DNA of 64,000 nt from Verrucomicrobiia bacterium (GCA_030425385.1 JAUIAH010000006.1:62001-126000), one strand, 5' to 3'; positions 42,683 to 52,522 are shown, numbered from the stretch's first letter. The notes: a model not told the origin generated them from the letters alone. A program made the numbers and translations.

Positions 42683-45562
42683 GTGATCGTGAATTTTGTA
42701 AAAGGTCAGCGCTGGGTCAGCAGCATGGAACCCGAACTTGGTCTTGGCATTGTCCAAGAGGTCCTCGATGGCAAAGTGACCATCCAGTTTCCTGCTCATG
42801 AGGAGACGCGCACATACACCGTCGAGAACGCCCCTCTGAAGCGGGTGCGTTTCTCGAAAGGCGAAGCGATTGCGTCACGCGATGGCTCTCGAATTCAGAT
42901 CCAGGAGATCAAGGAGAAGAGTCACCTCTATTACTACTACGGCGATAATGACCATGAGGTGAACGAAAGCGAACTCGCGGATTACCTCAGTTTCTCGAAG
43001 CCTCAGGACCGCTTGCTTGCGGGTCACGCTGACCCGATGGAAGTCTTTGAGCTGCGGCACGAAGCCTTGCGCTGCCAGTTCAACATGCGGAGTTCTCCCC
43101 TGCGTGGTTTTCAGGGCGCGCGCATGGAGTTGATCCCGCACCAGCTGTATGTAGCCCAAGAAGTCTCGTCACGTTACGCTCCGCGCGTTCTCCTGGCTGA
43201 CGAGGTGGGTCTGGGGAAGACCATTGAGGCAGGCTTGATTCTAATGCGCCTTGTCCTGAGTGGCCGGGCTCGCAGAGTGCTCATTCTTGTGCCGGAACCC
43301 CTTCTTCACCAGTGGTTTGTCGAACTATTGAGGCGATTTCAGATGACGTTTGCCATCTTCGATGAGGAGCGCTGCTTGGCGATCGAGGCGGAGGAAATGC
43401 ACGGCGGTCCTCGCCCTCAACCGCCTAAGAAAGCGGCACCAAAGAAGAAGGCAGCTAGCAAGAAGAAATCTGCCGCAAAGAAGAGTGCCCCTGAGTTGGA
43501 CGGTGTGAATCCCTTTCTCGATGAGCAGTTGGTCTTGTGCTCGACGGACTTTCTCACCAACGATGAGCGCCGTGGTCAGCAAGCGCTTGAGGCAGGCTGG
43601 GATTTGTTGATTGTCGATGAGGCCCATCACTTGGAGTGGACGGAGAAGGAAGTGAGCCCCGCCTATGCCTACGTGGAGGAGTTGTCTCAGGTCGTGCAGT
43701 GCCTGATCTTGCTCACGGCCACGCCTGAGCAGTTAGGCCGCGAAGGACATTTCGCCCGTCTGCGCCTCCTTGATCCGGATCGCTATCCCGATCTGAAGAG
43801 TTTCATGGACCAAACGGCGCGTTACGAGGAGATCGCCCATCTTGCGGATGGACTCCTGGGACGGCGCACGATGGAGAACGATGATTGGAAACGCATCAAG
43901 GAGTTGTTTTCCCATTACACAGCCGATGAAATTGCCAATCTCATTGAGGGAGCGGCCATGGAGGATCGCGATTGTCGTGGGAAGCTGTTGGAAGATCTTC
44001 TGGATCAATATGGCACGGGGCGCGTGATGTTCCGTAACCGTCGGGCTGCCATGCATGGCTTTCCCGAGCGCCGGGTGGAACTGATCCCCGTCAAGCCGAA
44101 CGAGAAGAAGGATCCGCACGTCGAATGGCTCGTGGGCTTTCTCAAGGAACTGAAGCCTAACGAGAAAGTCCTCCTCATCTGTGCCACGAAAGAGCGTGTG
44201 GAGGCGATTGCTGAGGCTGTCCGTACGGAGATCAACGTAAAGATGACCAGCTTTCACGAGGACATGACCTTGGTGCAAAGGGATCGTAGCGCGGCCTACT
44301 TTTCCGAGGACGATGGGGCCCAACTGATGCTCTGTTCGGAGATCGGGAGCGAAGGGCGCAACTTCCAGTTTGCACACCGCCTGGTCTTGTTAGACCTCCC
44401 CTTGGATCCGGCGCTGTTAGAGCAGCGGATCGGACGTCTGGATCGCATCGGGCAAACGGAGACTATTCAGATCTTTGTCCCCTACCTCATCAAGACTGGC
44501 GAAGAAATGATCACTCGCTGGTATCATGAGGGGCTAGACGCCTTCGAAACTTGTCAGCAATCTGGGCATCGTTATGTGAAGAAATTTGGCGAGCCGCTCA
44601 CCAAACTGATGGAGAAGACCGACAGCTCAGGGCGCTTCGAGAAGAAGCGTTTTGAAACGCTGTTAGAAGAAACCGCAGCCTTCCACGCAGAAACGGTTCG
44701 AGAGCTGGAAGCCGGTCGCGACCATTTGTTAGAGTTGAATTCCTTCCGCGATGAGCCAGCGCTCCAGTTGGTGGATGACATTTCGAAGGCGGATAACGAT
44801 CAAGAGTTGGAACAGTTCTTTCTCCGCATCGTCGATCACTTTGGGGTCACCGTGGAGGAGCTTCAAGAGCACGTCTATCACCTCAAGCCTGAGCACGTGT
44901 ACACGGATGCGTTTCCCAACTTGCCCGAGGAAGGTGTGTCCGTGACGCTTGACCGTCACATGGCTCTCAAACGCGAGGAGATGCAGTTTCTCACTTGGGA
45001 TCATCCCATGCTGCGTGGATCTCTCGACCTCTTGTTAGGCTCGGAGCAAGGGAATTGCTCGTTTGGCTACATGGATGCCACGGGTCCCAAGATGCTCTTC
45101 TTAGAGGCTGTCTATCTGCTGGAGTGCATTGCCCCCACCCATCTGCATGCCGATCGTTTCTTCCCGGCAACGCCCATCCGCGTGCTGGTGAATCATCGGA
45201 ATGAGGACTATTCGAACACGATCGCCTTCGATCAGATGGAAGAATACATCCGTCCGGGCAAGCCTCAGTGGGTGCAGAAGAATATCCACATCCTCCAAGA
45301 TCTCCTGCCAAAGCTGCAAAGCTTCGCCGAGAAGATTGCTGAAGAGCAGGTTCCTGACATCATCTCAGGCAACCGAGTGGTCATGCGGACCAAGCTTCGC
45401 ATGGAGGTCGATCGGCTCCGTCATCTGCAATCGATCAACAATCACGTGCGTGATGACGAGATAGAGATGGCTGAGCACTGCTTGTCCGAGTTGGAAGTGG
45501 CCATGGGTGCCGCGCGGCTGCGCCTTGATTCCATGCGCCTCCTCTACAAGGGCGATGATTGA
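42683..45562 (+). CDS. RapA/HepA-like SNF2-family ATPase
   Basis: The protein has 959 residues with a GTG start at 42683. Helicase motif I DEVGLGKTIEAG (about 172), motif II VDEAHH (about 311), motif III LLTATP and motif VI QRIGRLDRIGQ (about 587) are intact. The N-terminal region (about 1-120, KGQRWVSSMEPELGLGIVQE) matches the Tudor-like part of RapA, which recycles RNA polymerase. A Lys/Ala-rich insert of about 25 residues (about 248-272) interrupts the first helicase lobe and could bind nucleic acid. RapA is the best match, but other bacterial SNF2 proteins are possible. Confidence 0.88.
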   Translation: MIVNFVKGQRWVSSMEPELGLGIVQEVLDGKVTIQFPAHEETRTYTVENAPLKRVRFSKGEAIASRDGSRIQIQEIKEKSHLYYYYGDNDHEVNESELADYLSFSKPQDRLLAGHADPMEVFELRHEALRCQFNMRSSPLRGFQGARMELIPHQLYVAQEVSSRYAPRVLLADEVGLGKTIEAGLILMRLVLSGRARRVLILVPEPLLHQWFVELLRRFQMTFAIFDEERCLAIEAEEMHGGPRPQPPKKAAPKKKAASKKKSAAKKSAPELDGVNPFLDEQLVLCSTDFLTNDERRGQQALEAGWDLLIVDEAHHLEWTEKEVSPAYAYVEELSQVVQCLILLTATPEQLGREGHFARLRLLDPDRYPDLKSFMDQTARYEEIAHLADGLLGRRTMENDDWKRIKELFSHYTADEIANLIEGAAMEDRDCRGKLLEDLLDQYGTGRVMFRNRRAAMHGFPERRVELIPVKPNEKKDPHVEWLVGFLKELKPNEKVLLICATKERVEAIAEAVRTEINVKMTSFHEDMTLVQRDRSAAYFSEDDGAQLMLCSEIGSEGRNFQFAHRLVLLDLPLDPALLEQRIGRLDRIGQTETIQIFVPYLIKTGEEMITRWYHEGLDAFETCQQSGHRYVKKFGEPLTKLMEKTDSSGRFEKKRFETLLEETAAFHAETVRELEAGRDHLLELNSFRDEPALQLVDDISKADNDQELEQFFLRIVDHFGVTVEELQEHVYHLKPEHVYTDAFPNLPEEGVSVTLDRHMALKREEMQFLTWDHPMLRGSLDLLLGSEQGNCSFGYMDATGPKMLFLEAVYLLECIAPTHLHADRFFPATPIRVLVNHRNEDYSNTIAFDQMEEYIRPGKPQWVQKNIHILQDLLPKLQSFAEKIAEEQVPDIISGNRVVMRTKLRMEVDRLRHLQSINNHVRDDEIEMAEHCLSELEVAMGAARLRLDSMRLLYKGDD

Positions 45563-45565
45563 TTC

Positions 45566-46423
45566 ATGAGCTTGAGTCCGCGCCAACCGCCCCGGCTCGG
45601 GCTTCGTCTGGTCGTCGCACTCCCTGCGGAAGCATCCCCACTGATTTCACAGCTAGCACTTTCGCCGATTCCTGGAGAGCACCCCTTCAAGATCTATCGC
45701 GACACCGCTCAGTTGCATTGGCTCATTGTTTCTGGCATTGGCAGGCACGCCTCTAGCATTGCCACTGCCTACCTGGCAGGCCTGAGTCGTGCCCAGAAGT
45801 CAGTTGCCTGGTTGAATGTGGGCATCGCCGGACACGCCACACTCCCCGTCGGTGAGATCCGAGCGGCGCACAAGATCACAGATGCGACCTTGGGCACCTC
45901 TTATTATCCCCCGGTGCTCTTCGACAAGCTCTCGACGGAATCACTCATGACCATGCCTGAGCCTGAAAGCGCTATCGGCTCTAACATGCTAGTTGATATG
46001 GAGGCTGCAGGCTTCTACGCATCCGCGGCGACCTTCGCATCCCCTGAGCTGATCCACGCCATCAAGGTCGTTTCCGATCATGGCATGCAAGCGGGACAAC
46101 GCCTTTCCAAGGCCACCGTCACGGAATGGATCAATCAGCAGCGTCCCGCCTTACAACAGGCCATGGAGAAACTGCTCGATCTTTCCAATCAGTTTGCCCA
46201 GCGCTGGGCGGATCCAGATTATTACGATGCGATCCTAGCAGAGTATCACTTCACGGCCACACAGAAGAATCAGCTGCGGCGACTGCTGCAGCGTTGGCAG
46301 GTGCTCTTGAAGGACGACGATGTGGTCGATTTCGTGTGGAAGCACGCAGCCACTGGACGCGAGGTACTGGCGTCCCTGGCCGAACGGCTCGATCGCGAGT
46401 CGCTGACATTGCCCGAGGCATGA
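45566..46423 (+). CDS. Nucleoside phosphorylase/nucleosidase-like protein with extra C-terminal helical domain
   Basis: The protein has 285 residues. The first ~190 follow the PNP/UDP-phosphorylase fold: RLVVALPAEASPLISQLAL, WLNVGIAGHATLPVGEI and VDMEAAGFYASAATF, with the family's substrate-binding Met-Glu. About 95 further residues are mostly helical (QKNQLRRLLQRWQVLLKDDD). It begins 3 bases after the SNF2 gene, and its stop overlaps the start of the radical SAM gene (ATGA). From memory such proteins are often paired with spore-photoproduct-lyase-like enzymes, which suggests a shared DNA-damage role; this is inference. Confidence 0.72.
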   Translation: MSLSPRQPPRLGLRLVVALPAEASPLISQLALSPIPGEHPFKIYRDTAQLHWLIVSGIGRHASSIATAYLAGLSRAQKSVAWLNVGIAGHATLPVGEIRAAHKITDATLGTSYYPPVLFDKLSTESLMTMPEPESAIGSNMLVDMEAAGFYASAATFASPELIHAIKVVSDHGMQAGQRLSKATVTEWINQQRPALQQAMEKLLDLSNQFAQRWADPDYYDAILAEYHFTATQKNQLRRLLQRWQVLLKDDDVVDFVWKHAATGREVLASLAERLDRESLTLPEA

Positions 46424-47370
46424 TCAGCGCGCTCTATGTTGAGGAATCCATTTGGGAGCATCCTCGCGCACTGGCGCTCCGTGAGCGCTTTGCCAAGGTG
46501 CCGCACATCCGCTGTGAGCGCTACGGCGAAGTCTTCAATCGTCACGGCCAGGACTTCCGCGTGCAGAAGTCGCGGCCAGCTCTGATCCTAGCAGAGAAAC
46601 ATCGCCACCACGTCCTTCCAACGCCACCCGGCTACGGAATCGGTGGCCAGGCAAACTACTATTTCTCCCATATTCTCAACTGCCTTTACGATTGCCGATA
46701 CTGCTTCCTCCAGGGACTCTATCAATCCGCAAACTACGTCTTCTTCCTGAACTTCGAAGCCTTTCAGTTAGAAATGAAGGCTTTGCTAGATAAGCACCAT
46801 GACAACGTCTATTTCTTCTCCGGCTACGATGGCGATTCCTTCGCGCTCGAAAGCCTCACGGGGTTTGTACGCGCCCACTTGCCCTTCTTTGCCCAACATC
46901 CCCGCGCTCAACTGGAACTTCGCACGAAGAGTCTCAAGGCCAAGGACCTCGCCGCCTGCACTCCCCTTCCCAATGTCATCGTCGCGTTCACCCTCACCCC
47001 TGAGCGGATCTCGCGAGAGTGGGAATCGGGCGTGCCGCCGCTCGCGAAACGACTTGATGTGATGCAAGCGTTAGCAGAGCAGGGCTGGCCGATCGGATTG
47101 CGGATGGATCCTATCATTCCCATCGAAAGCTATCAGCAGCATTATGGTGAGCTGCTAGATCAGGTCTTTCAACGTCTCGAACCCGCTCAGATTCATTCCG
47201 CAACGCTTGGATCCATGCGTTTTCCCAAAGCCATGCACAAGACCATGGTCAAGCTCCACCCAGAGGAGCCTCTCTTCGCGACGTCTGATCCGGGCGATGC
47301 ACCTGTTTCCTGGCTCTCAGAACAACTCGGTCGCTGGCTTCCTGCTAGCAAGATCTTCCCATGCACCTGA
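46420..47370 (+). CDS. Spore-photoproduct-lyase-like radical SAM protein
   Basis: The protein has 316 residues from ATG 46420, which overlaps the previous stop; the open frame extends further upstream. The cluster motif is CLYDCRYC, spaced C-x3-C-x2-C, the spacing seen in SplB relatives. It sits after YYFSHILN, and FFSGYDGDSFALESLTGF follows. Canonical SplB repairs spore photoproduct thymine dimers using SAM and a 4Fe-4S cluster. The organism is not an obvious spore former, so repair of another lesion, or another substrate, is possible. Coupling to the nucleosidase-like gene supports a joint function. Confidence 0.88.
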   Translation: MISALYVEESIWEHPRALALRERFAKVPHIRCERYGEVFNRHGQDFRVQKSRPALILAEKHRHHVLPTPPGYGIGGQANYYFSHILNCLYDCRYCFLQGLYQSANYVFFLNFEAFQLEMKALLDKHHDNVYFFSGYDGDSFALESLTGFVRAHLPFFAQHPRAQLELRTKSLKAKDLAACTPLPNVIVAFTLTPERISREWESGVPPLAKRLDVMQALAEQGWPIGLRMDPIIPIESYQQHYGELLDQVFQRLEPAQIHSATLGSMRFPKAMHKTMVKLHPEEPLFATSDPGDAPVSWLSEQLGRWLPASKIFPCT

Positions 47371-47388
47371 TCATGTTAGATCTTCGTA

Positions 47389-48435
47389 TCACGTGTGCGT
47401 GAGTTTGAATTCTTTGCTTTCAGCAAGCAACTGCTGGACAGCTTTGCGGTAGGGAGCGGGCATGGCGAGGGCCGGGATCGATGCCAACGGGTGCCACTGA
47501 CCTTCGGTTAACGTTTCTTCACAGGCGTGCACATGAAGGGTCACGCGATAGTGTGTGATGCTGTATTTCGCTTTGTAGAGCAGGGATCCACGAGAATCAG
47601 CCTCGCCACATTCAGGAAGTTTCCACAGTCCCTTGCGGCGTTTGCCCGTTTCCTGCACGAGGCGTAGCTTTCCCTCACGGAGACACCACCAGACATGTTC
47701 CTCGACAAACTCAGTGGCTTTCCGCTTGGTCTTGACGGGAAGCGCTACGGGATCGCGCGTCTGGCAGAAGTCTCGCACAGGACAGGCAGGACAATCGGGT
47801 TGCTTCTGCGCACAAATGGTCTGCCCAAGTTCCATCAACCCGCTATTGTAGGCGCGCGCCCCATCCTTTGGCACCAGGGCTTCCGCCCATGCCCACAGTT
47901 GCTTCTGACCCGCCGGCCGATCCACCTCTTGACGAAAGTCAAAGAGTCTAGCGAACACACGATGAACATTGCCGTCGACGAGGGGCACGGATAAGTCATG
48001 GGCAAATGAGAGGACGGCACCCGCCGTGTAGCGCCCGACTCCAGGCAGCGCTAACATTCCCTCCAAAGTCTCTGGCAAGCGGCCATCATGCTCTGCACAC
48101 ACGACGATTGCCAATTGATGCAAACTCCGTGCCCGTCGATAGTAGCCTAGCCCCTCCCAAGCCTTGAGAACAGCGTCCTCCGGCGCCTTGGCAAGCGCTT
48201 CCACAGTGGGAAAGGCCTCCAGCCACCGCTCATAATAGCCGCGATCGAGGACGGTCGCGATCTGCGTCTGCTGAAGCATCATCTCAGATACGAGGATGGC
48301 GTAGGGATCCTGGGTTTCCCGCCAAGGATAGGTCCGGCCAACTTGGCGAAACCACGTCACGAGGGCAGCTTGGAAAGCCGACGCCGCCTCCAGGACATGG
48401 TGGACCGCTTCAGGTTTGGTAGCATCGGAAATCAC
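47389..48435 (-). CDS. mutY: A/G-specific adenine glycosylase
   Basis: The protein has 348 residues from a GTG at 48435, the length usual for MutY; longer upstream starts look non-coding. SEMMLQQTQ carries the catalytic Glu. LPGVGRYTAGAVLSFAHD is the helix-hairpin-helix, and VDGNVHRV holds the catalytic Asp. The iron-sulfur loop is C-x6-C-x2-C-x5-C. A C-terminal NUDIX-like region should read 8-oxoguanine. It removes adenine mispaired with oxidised guanine. The gene converges on the radical SAM gene, leaving 18 bases. Confidence 0.95.
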   Translation of the reverse strand: MISDATKPEAVHHVLEAASAFQAALVTWFRQVGRTYPWRETQDPYAILVSEMMLQQTQIATVLDRGYYERWLEAFPTVEALAKAPEDAVLKAWEGLGYYRRARSLHQLAIVVCAEHDGRLPETLEGMLALPGVGRYTAGAVLSFAHDLSVPLVDGNVHRVFARLFDFRQEVDRPAGQKQLWAWAEALVPKDGARAYNSGLMELGQTICAQKQPDCPACPVRDFCQTRDPVALPVKTKRKATEFVEEHVWWCLREGKLRLVQETGKRRKGLWKLPECGEADSRGSLLYKAKYSITHYRVTLHVHACEETLTEGQWHPLASIPALAMPAPYRKAVQQLLAESKEFKLTHT

Positions 48436-48593
48436 GCGGCATCCTCGGGGGCGCGTTGAGCTTGTCAACGCGCATGCAATCTTGCCCAATCCCGCGAGAA
48501 TTCCTCGCGCCACCGGGATGTCCGTGCATGGTGTAACTTGTTGCTTACGAATTCCTTCACAACCCCCGAATCTAGTTAAAACGTGTGCTGTAG

Positions 48594-48908
48594 ATGAAAA
48601 CGATTACGAAACGAGATCTCGTCATGGAACTCAGTGATGAACTGGGAATGACCCAGCGTGATGTGTTCAACATCCTGCAGGGGTTCATTGACCAAGTCAC
48701 CAACCACCTGTCGGAGGGCGATGAGGTGGTGCTGCGAAACTTTGGCACCTTCCAAGTCATGGAGACCAAAGCAAAGGTCGGCCGCAATCCTCGCCATCCC
48801 GAGAAGGAGGTGACGATTCCCCCGCGGGCCGTGGTGAAGTTCCGCCCTGGGAAAGAGATGAAAGAGAAGGTCGCCCAGCTATTGCCTTCATTGAAAGATA
48901 AGTCGTGA
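48594..48908 (+). CDS. HU/IHF-family DNA-binding protein
   Basis: The protein has 104 residues, slightly longer than HU because of a short C-terminal tail. It starts MKTITKRDLVMELSDELGM, followed by the dimer helices and LRNFGTFQV. The arm reads GRNPRHPEKEVTIPPRAVVK, with the Pro that intercalates DNA, and FRPGKEMKEKV ends the fold. It would bend and compact DNA. It is directly followed by a small lipoprotein gene, 3 bases away. Confidence 0.95.
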   Translation: MKTITKRDLVMELSDELGMTQRDVFNILQGFIDQVTNHLSEGDEVVLRNFGTFQVMETKAKVGRNPRHPEKEVTIPPRAVVKFRPGKEMKEKVAQLLPSLKDKS

Positions 48909-48911
48909 GTC

Positions 48912-49154
48912 GTGAAGCGATCGATTACCATCGGTGCATTTCTCGGTCTGATGGCGTTGCTGATGAGCTGCGCGCAGTCACCGCATTATGTGGTGACTCT
49001 GCGAGATGGTCGTCAGGTGCACGCTCGTAGCTGGCCTAGCTTCAATCAGACCACGGGCTATTACCGATGTGAGCAGGAAGATGGCACCCTTATTGTCTTC
49101 CAAGAAAGCCAGGTGGTGTCGATTGAAGACGCGGGTAAGACAGGTTCGGGATAA
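48912..49154 (+). CDS. Small YgdI/YgdR-like lipoprotein
   Basis: The protein has 80 residues with a GTG start at 48912. The signal ends in lipobox-like LLMSC (about 20). The mature part reads YVVTLRDGRQVHARSWPSFN and TGYYRCEQEDGT, the small SH3-like pattern of YgdI/YgdR lipoproteins (DUF903). It would be membrane anchored, facing the periplasm. The role is unknown even in Escherichia coli. It probably shares a transcript with the HU gene. Confidence 0.83.
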   Translation: MKRSITIGAFLGLMALLMSCAQSPHYVVTLRDGRQVHARSWPSFNQTTGYYRCEQEDGTLIVFQESQVVSIEDAGKTGSG

Positions 49155-49179
49155 TCCCCTTTCTGGCCGGAATCACCCC

Positions 49180-49208
49180 TTGACGCTCGGAAAGGCGCCT
49201 TCTAGTTT
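49180..49208 (+). promoter_or_regulatory. Sigma-70-type promoter upstream of sucC
   Basis: TTGACG at 49180-49185 and TAGTTT at 49203-49208 are separated by a 17-base spacer and lie 50 bases before the sucC start. This is one of the clearest promoter matches in the window and would drive sucC-sucD-citrate synthase. Confidence 0.6.
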
Positions 49209-49257
49209 GGCCGCCCGCTGAGGGCACTATCTCTCCCCCAGCCCACTTGTCACCGGC

Positions 49258-50448
49258 ATGAATATCCACGAATATCAGGCGAAGGAATTGTTTACTCAAT
49301 ATGGTGTGGCCACTCCGAAGGGACAGGCTGCAGACTCGGCAGCAGAAGCTTTGGAAGCGGCTAAGGCTCTCGGAACGAATGACCTCGTTGTGAAAGCGCA
49401 AGTCCATGCTGGCGGACGCGGCAAAGGTACCTTTAAGAATGGCTTTCAAGGAGGCGTTCACCTCGCTGACAGTCCGGAGAAAGCTCAAGAGCTCGCCAGC
49501 CAGATGATTGGACAAGTGTTGGTCACGCACCAAACGGGCGAAGAGGGCAAGCTGGTGCGGAAGGTTCTCATCGCCGAGTCTGTGGATATCGCGGAGGAGT
49601 ATTACTTCGCCATCCTCATGGATCGTGCCACCGAGCGCCCGTCGATCATTGCGAGCTCCGAAGGCGGTGTGGATATCGAGGAAGTCGCCGCCAGTCATCC
49701 TGAGAAGATCTTCAAAGAAGCCGTTCACCCAGCACTGGGACTGCAACAGTTTCAGGCGCGCAAACTGGCGAGCCAGCTAGGATTCAAAGGGGCCCAGATC
49801 CGAGCAGCGTCCAAGTTGTTCATGGCCATGTATGAACTCTTCATCTCCTGCGATTGCTCGATGGTGGAGGTTAATCCCCTCGTGTTGACGAAAGACGGCG
49901 ACGTCCTCGCGCTGGATGCGAAGTTTAATTTCGATGACAATGCCCTCTATCGCCATCCCGCCATCGCGGCGATGCGTGATCCTGAAGAGGAAGACCCTCG
50001 CGAAGTGGAGGCCTCAAAGTTCGACCTGAACTACATCGGCCTGGATGGAAACATTGGCTGCATGGTCAATGGAGCTGGGCTGGCGATGTCGACAATGGAC
50101 ATCATCAAGCACAGTGGAGGCGACCCTGCGAACTTTCTCGACGTAGGAGGTGGCGCCAGTGAGGATCAGGTGAAGGAAGCCTTCCGCATTCTCTGCGGCG
50201 ATCCCAAGGTCGAAGCCATTCTCGTGAACATCTTTGGAGGCATCATGCAATGCGATGTGATCGCTCAAGGGATCATCAACGCGGCCAAGACGGTGGATCT
50301 GAACATTCCGCTCATTGTTCGTCTTGAAGGCACTAATGTGGAACAGGGACGCGCGCTCTTGAATGAGTCTGGTCTGGCCCTGATCACTGCAGAAGATCTC
50401 GGGGATGCCGCCCGCAAAGCGGTTGAAGCCGTCAACAACGCCGCCTAG
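49258..50448 (+). CDS. sucC: Succinyl-CoA synthetase (ADP-forming) beta subunit
   Basis: The protein has 396 residues, the usual length. [20 protein letters not shown] opens the ATP-grasp domain, and HAGGRGKG is the nucleotide loop. The C-terminal CoA-ligase domain has [18 protein letters not shown] and [11 protein letters not shown]. With the alpha subunit it makes ATP or GTP from succinyl-CoA in the TCA cycle. The alpha gene follows after 24 bases. Confidence 0.97.
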   Translation: MNIHEYQAKELFTQYGVATPKGQAADSAAEALEAAKALGTNDLVVKAQVHAGGRGKGTFKNGFQGGVHLADSPEKAQELASQMIGQVLVTHQTGEEGKLVRKVLIAESVDIAEEYYFAILMDRATERPSIIASSEGGVDIEEVAASHPEKIFKEAVHPALGLQQFQARKLASQLGFKGAQIRAASKLFMAMYELFISCDCSMVEVNPLVLTKDGDVLALDAKFNFDDNALYRHPAIAAMRDPEEEDPREVEASKFDLNYIGLDGNIGCMVNGAGLAMSTMDIIKHSGGDPANFLDVGGGASEDQVKEAFRILCGDPKVEAILVNIFGGIMQCDVIAQGIINAAKTVDLNIPLIVRLEGTNVEQGRALLNESGLALITAEDLGDAARKAVEAVNNAA

Positions 50449-50472
50449 CCTCTCAACTTTTCCAAATTTCCC

Positions 50473-51348
50473 ATGGCCGTCTTGGTAGATAAGAACACGC
50501 GCCTGCTTGTGCAGGGCATCACAGGTAAGTCTGGCTCCTTTCACACGCAGCAGTGCATGGAGTATGGTACGAATGTCGTGGCGGGGGTCACCCCTGGTCG
50601 CGGCGGCGAGAGCTTCGAGGGCAAGGTGCCCGTCTTTGACACCGTGAAAGAGGCGCGCGATAAGACCGAGTGCAATGCGACGATGATCTTCGTTCCCCCT
50701 GCATTTGCTGCCGATTCCATCTTGGAGGCAATCGATGCCGGCATTGAATTGGTCGTTGCCATCACCGAGGGCATTCCAGTCATGGACATGATGCGGGTCA
50801 AGGCTGCCGCCTGCCACTCCAATTCGGTTCTCATTGGGCCCAACTGCCCAGGTATCATCACGCCCGGCGCCTGCAAGATCGGGATCATGCCTGGCTACAT
50901 TCACAAGCCAGGCAAGATTGGCGTCATTTCCCGTTCGGGCACGCTTACCTATGAAGCCGTCTGGCAACTCAGCTCTCATGGGCATGGCCAAAGCACCTGT
51001 ATCGGCATTGGCGGTGACCCTATCCATGGCATGACCCACCAACAAGCGGCGCAGCTGTTCACGGAGGATCCAGACACCGAAGCCTTCATCCTTATTGGTG
51101 AGATCGGTGGGACGGAAGAAGAGGAAGCCGCTGCTTGGATCAAGGATAATTGCGACAAGCCAGTGGCGGCGTTCATCGCCGGAGCCACGGCGCCTCCCGG
51201 ACGTCGGATGGGGCACGCGGGTGCCATCATTTCAGGTGGCAAAGGCACCGCAGAGGCCAAGAAAGAAGCCCTTCAGGACGCCGGCATCGCCGTTTCCGAG
51301 AGCCCATCTGATATGGGTGCCACACTTTTAAAGCACATGGGGGCCTAA
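50473..51348 (+). CDS. sucD: Succinyl-CoA synthetase alpha subunit
   Basis: The protein has 291 residues, the usual length. The CoA-binding Rossmann part holds [19 protein letters not shown], and [17 protein letters not shown] contains the His that is phosphorylated during catalysis. It pairs with the beta subunit just upstream. Citrate synthase follows after 49 bases, so three TCA-cycle proteins appear cotranscribed. Confidence 0.97.
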   Translation: MAVLVDKNTRLLVQGITGKSGSFHTQQCMEYGTNVVAGVTPGRGGESFEGKVPVFDTVKEARDKTECNATMIFVPPAFAADSILEAIDAGIELVVAITEGIPVMDMMRVKAAACHSNSVLIGPNCPGIITPGACKIGIMPGYIHKPGKIGVISRSGTLTYEAVWQLSSHGHGQSTCIGIGGDPIHGMTHQQAAQLFTEDPDTEAFILIGEIGGTEEEEAAAWIKDNCDKPVAAFIAGATAPPGRRMGHAGAIISGGKGTAEAKKEALQDAGIAVSESPSDMGATLLKHMGA

Positions 51349-51397
51349 AGCCGCCAGCAACCGTCCACACAAAAATTTAAGAACTGAGATCGCTGTT

Positions 51398-52522
51398 ATG
51401 TCCGTAGTTTCCAAAGGTCTGGAAGGAGTCGTCGCCAACGAGTCAAAACTGAGCAAGGTGGAGGGTCAGGAAGGTAGGCTCAGTTACCTCGGCTACACGA
51501 TCGAGGACCTCGTCCAGCACGCTTCCTTTGAGGAGGTGCTTTATCTGCTCCATAAAGGGAAGTTGCCGAAGCAGGCGGAACTTGACGCGCTCACGGATTC
51601 TCTCCGAGACCAGCGCTCCTTGCCCGATGGCGTCCTTGAATATCTCAGGAATGCTCCCAAAGACGCGGGTCCCATGGATGTCCTCCGAACGGGTGTCTCC
51701 ATGCTGGGGCTGTATGACACTCGCGGCGATCACCAGAATCGCGCCCTTAATGAGGAACGCGCCCTCGGCATTGTGGCCAAAGTGCCCCTCATCGTCGCCT
51801 ATTATCATCGACTCCGTCAGGGACTTGATCTCCCTCCTATTCGCAAAGATCTCTCGGAAGCTGCACATTTCCTCTATCTGATCTCGGGAGAAGAACCGAG
51901 CCCTGACGCCACGCGAACCCTCGATGTCGGCTACATTCTCCATGCGGATCATGGGATGAATGCCTCCACATTCAGTTCGCGCGTCACCATCGCAACGCTC
52001 AGCGATGTCTATTCGGCGATCACCTCGGCGATTGGGACCCTGAAAGGCCCACTTCACGGCGGTGCCAACGAAGGCGTCATCAAGATGCTCCTCGAAATCG
52101 GTTCTGAAGATGCGGTTGATGCCTGGGTTGAAGAGCGCCTTGCCAAGAAGGAGAAGATCATGGGCATTGGGCACCGCGTCTACAAGGTGCTTGACCCGCG
52201 CGCCCCTCACCTTCAGAAGATGGCTATCAAGCTCACTGAGGAATTGGGCGAGCCCAAATGGATTCGGATGTCAGAACGGATCGCTGAAATCATGCGCGAG
52301 CGGAAAGGCTTGGAGGCGAACGTCGATTTCTACTCGGCTACCGTCTATTACTCGCTCGATATCCCGACGGATCTCTTCACGCCAATCTTTGCGATTTCCC
52401 GCGCGGCTGGTTGGACCGCACAGGTCTTGGAACAGCTCGACAACAACCGCCTTTACCGTCCACTCACTGATTACACCGGTCCCGAGCCACCGCAGCCATG
52501 GGTCCCCATGGAAGATCGGTAA
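51398..52522 (+). CDS. gltA: Citrate synthase (short type; 2-methylcitrate synthase possible)
   Basis: The protein has 374 residues, matching the short citrate/methylcitrate synthases rather than the longer hexameric type. LHGGANEGVIKML and GIGHRVYKVLDPRAPHLQ hold active-site His residues, and VDFYSATVYYSLDIP holds the catalytic Asp region. It condenses acetyl-CoA with oxaloacetate. Because it follows sucCD and no prpB/prpD genes are near, citrate synthase is preferred over 2-methylcitrate synthase. Confidence 0.93.
   Translation: MSVVSKGLEGVVANESKLSKVEGQEGRLSYLGYTIEDLVQHASFEEVLYLLHKGKLPKQAELDALTDSLRDQRSLPDGVLEYLRNAPKDAGPMDVLRTGVSMLGLYDTRGDHQNRALNEERALGIVAKVPLIVAYYHRLRQGLDLPPIRKDLSEAAHFLYLISGEEPSPDATRTLDVGYILHADHGMNASTFSSRVTIATLSDVYSAITSAIGTLKGPLHGGANEGVIKMLLEIGSEDAVDAWVEERLAKKEKIMGIGHRVYKVLDPRAPHLQKMAIKLTEELGEPKWIRMSERIAEIMRERKGLEANVDFYSATVYYSLDIPTDLFTPIFAISRAAGWTAQVLEQLDNNRLYRPLTDYTGPEPPQPWVPMEDR

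Noticed and set aside
50014-51216. 400-residue minus-strand ORF across sucC and sucD
   Set aside because: Although long, it is antisense to two certain genes and crosses their gap; its translation matches no known family.
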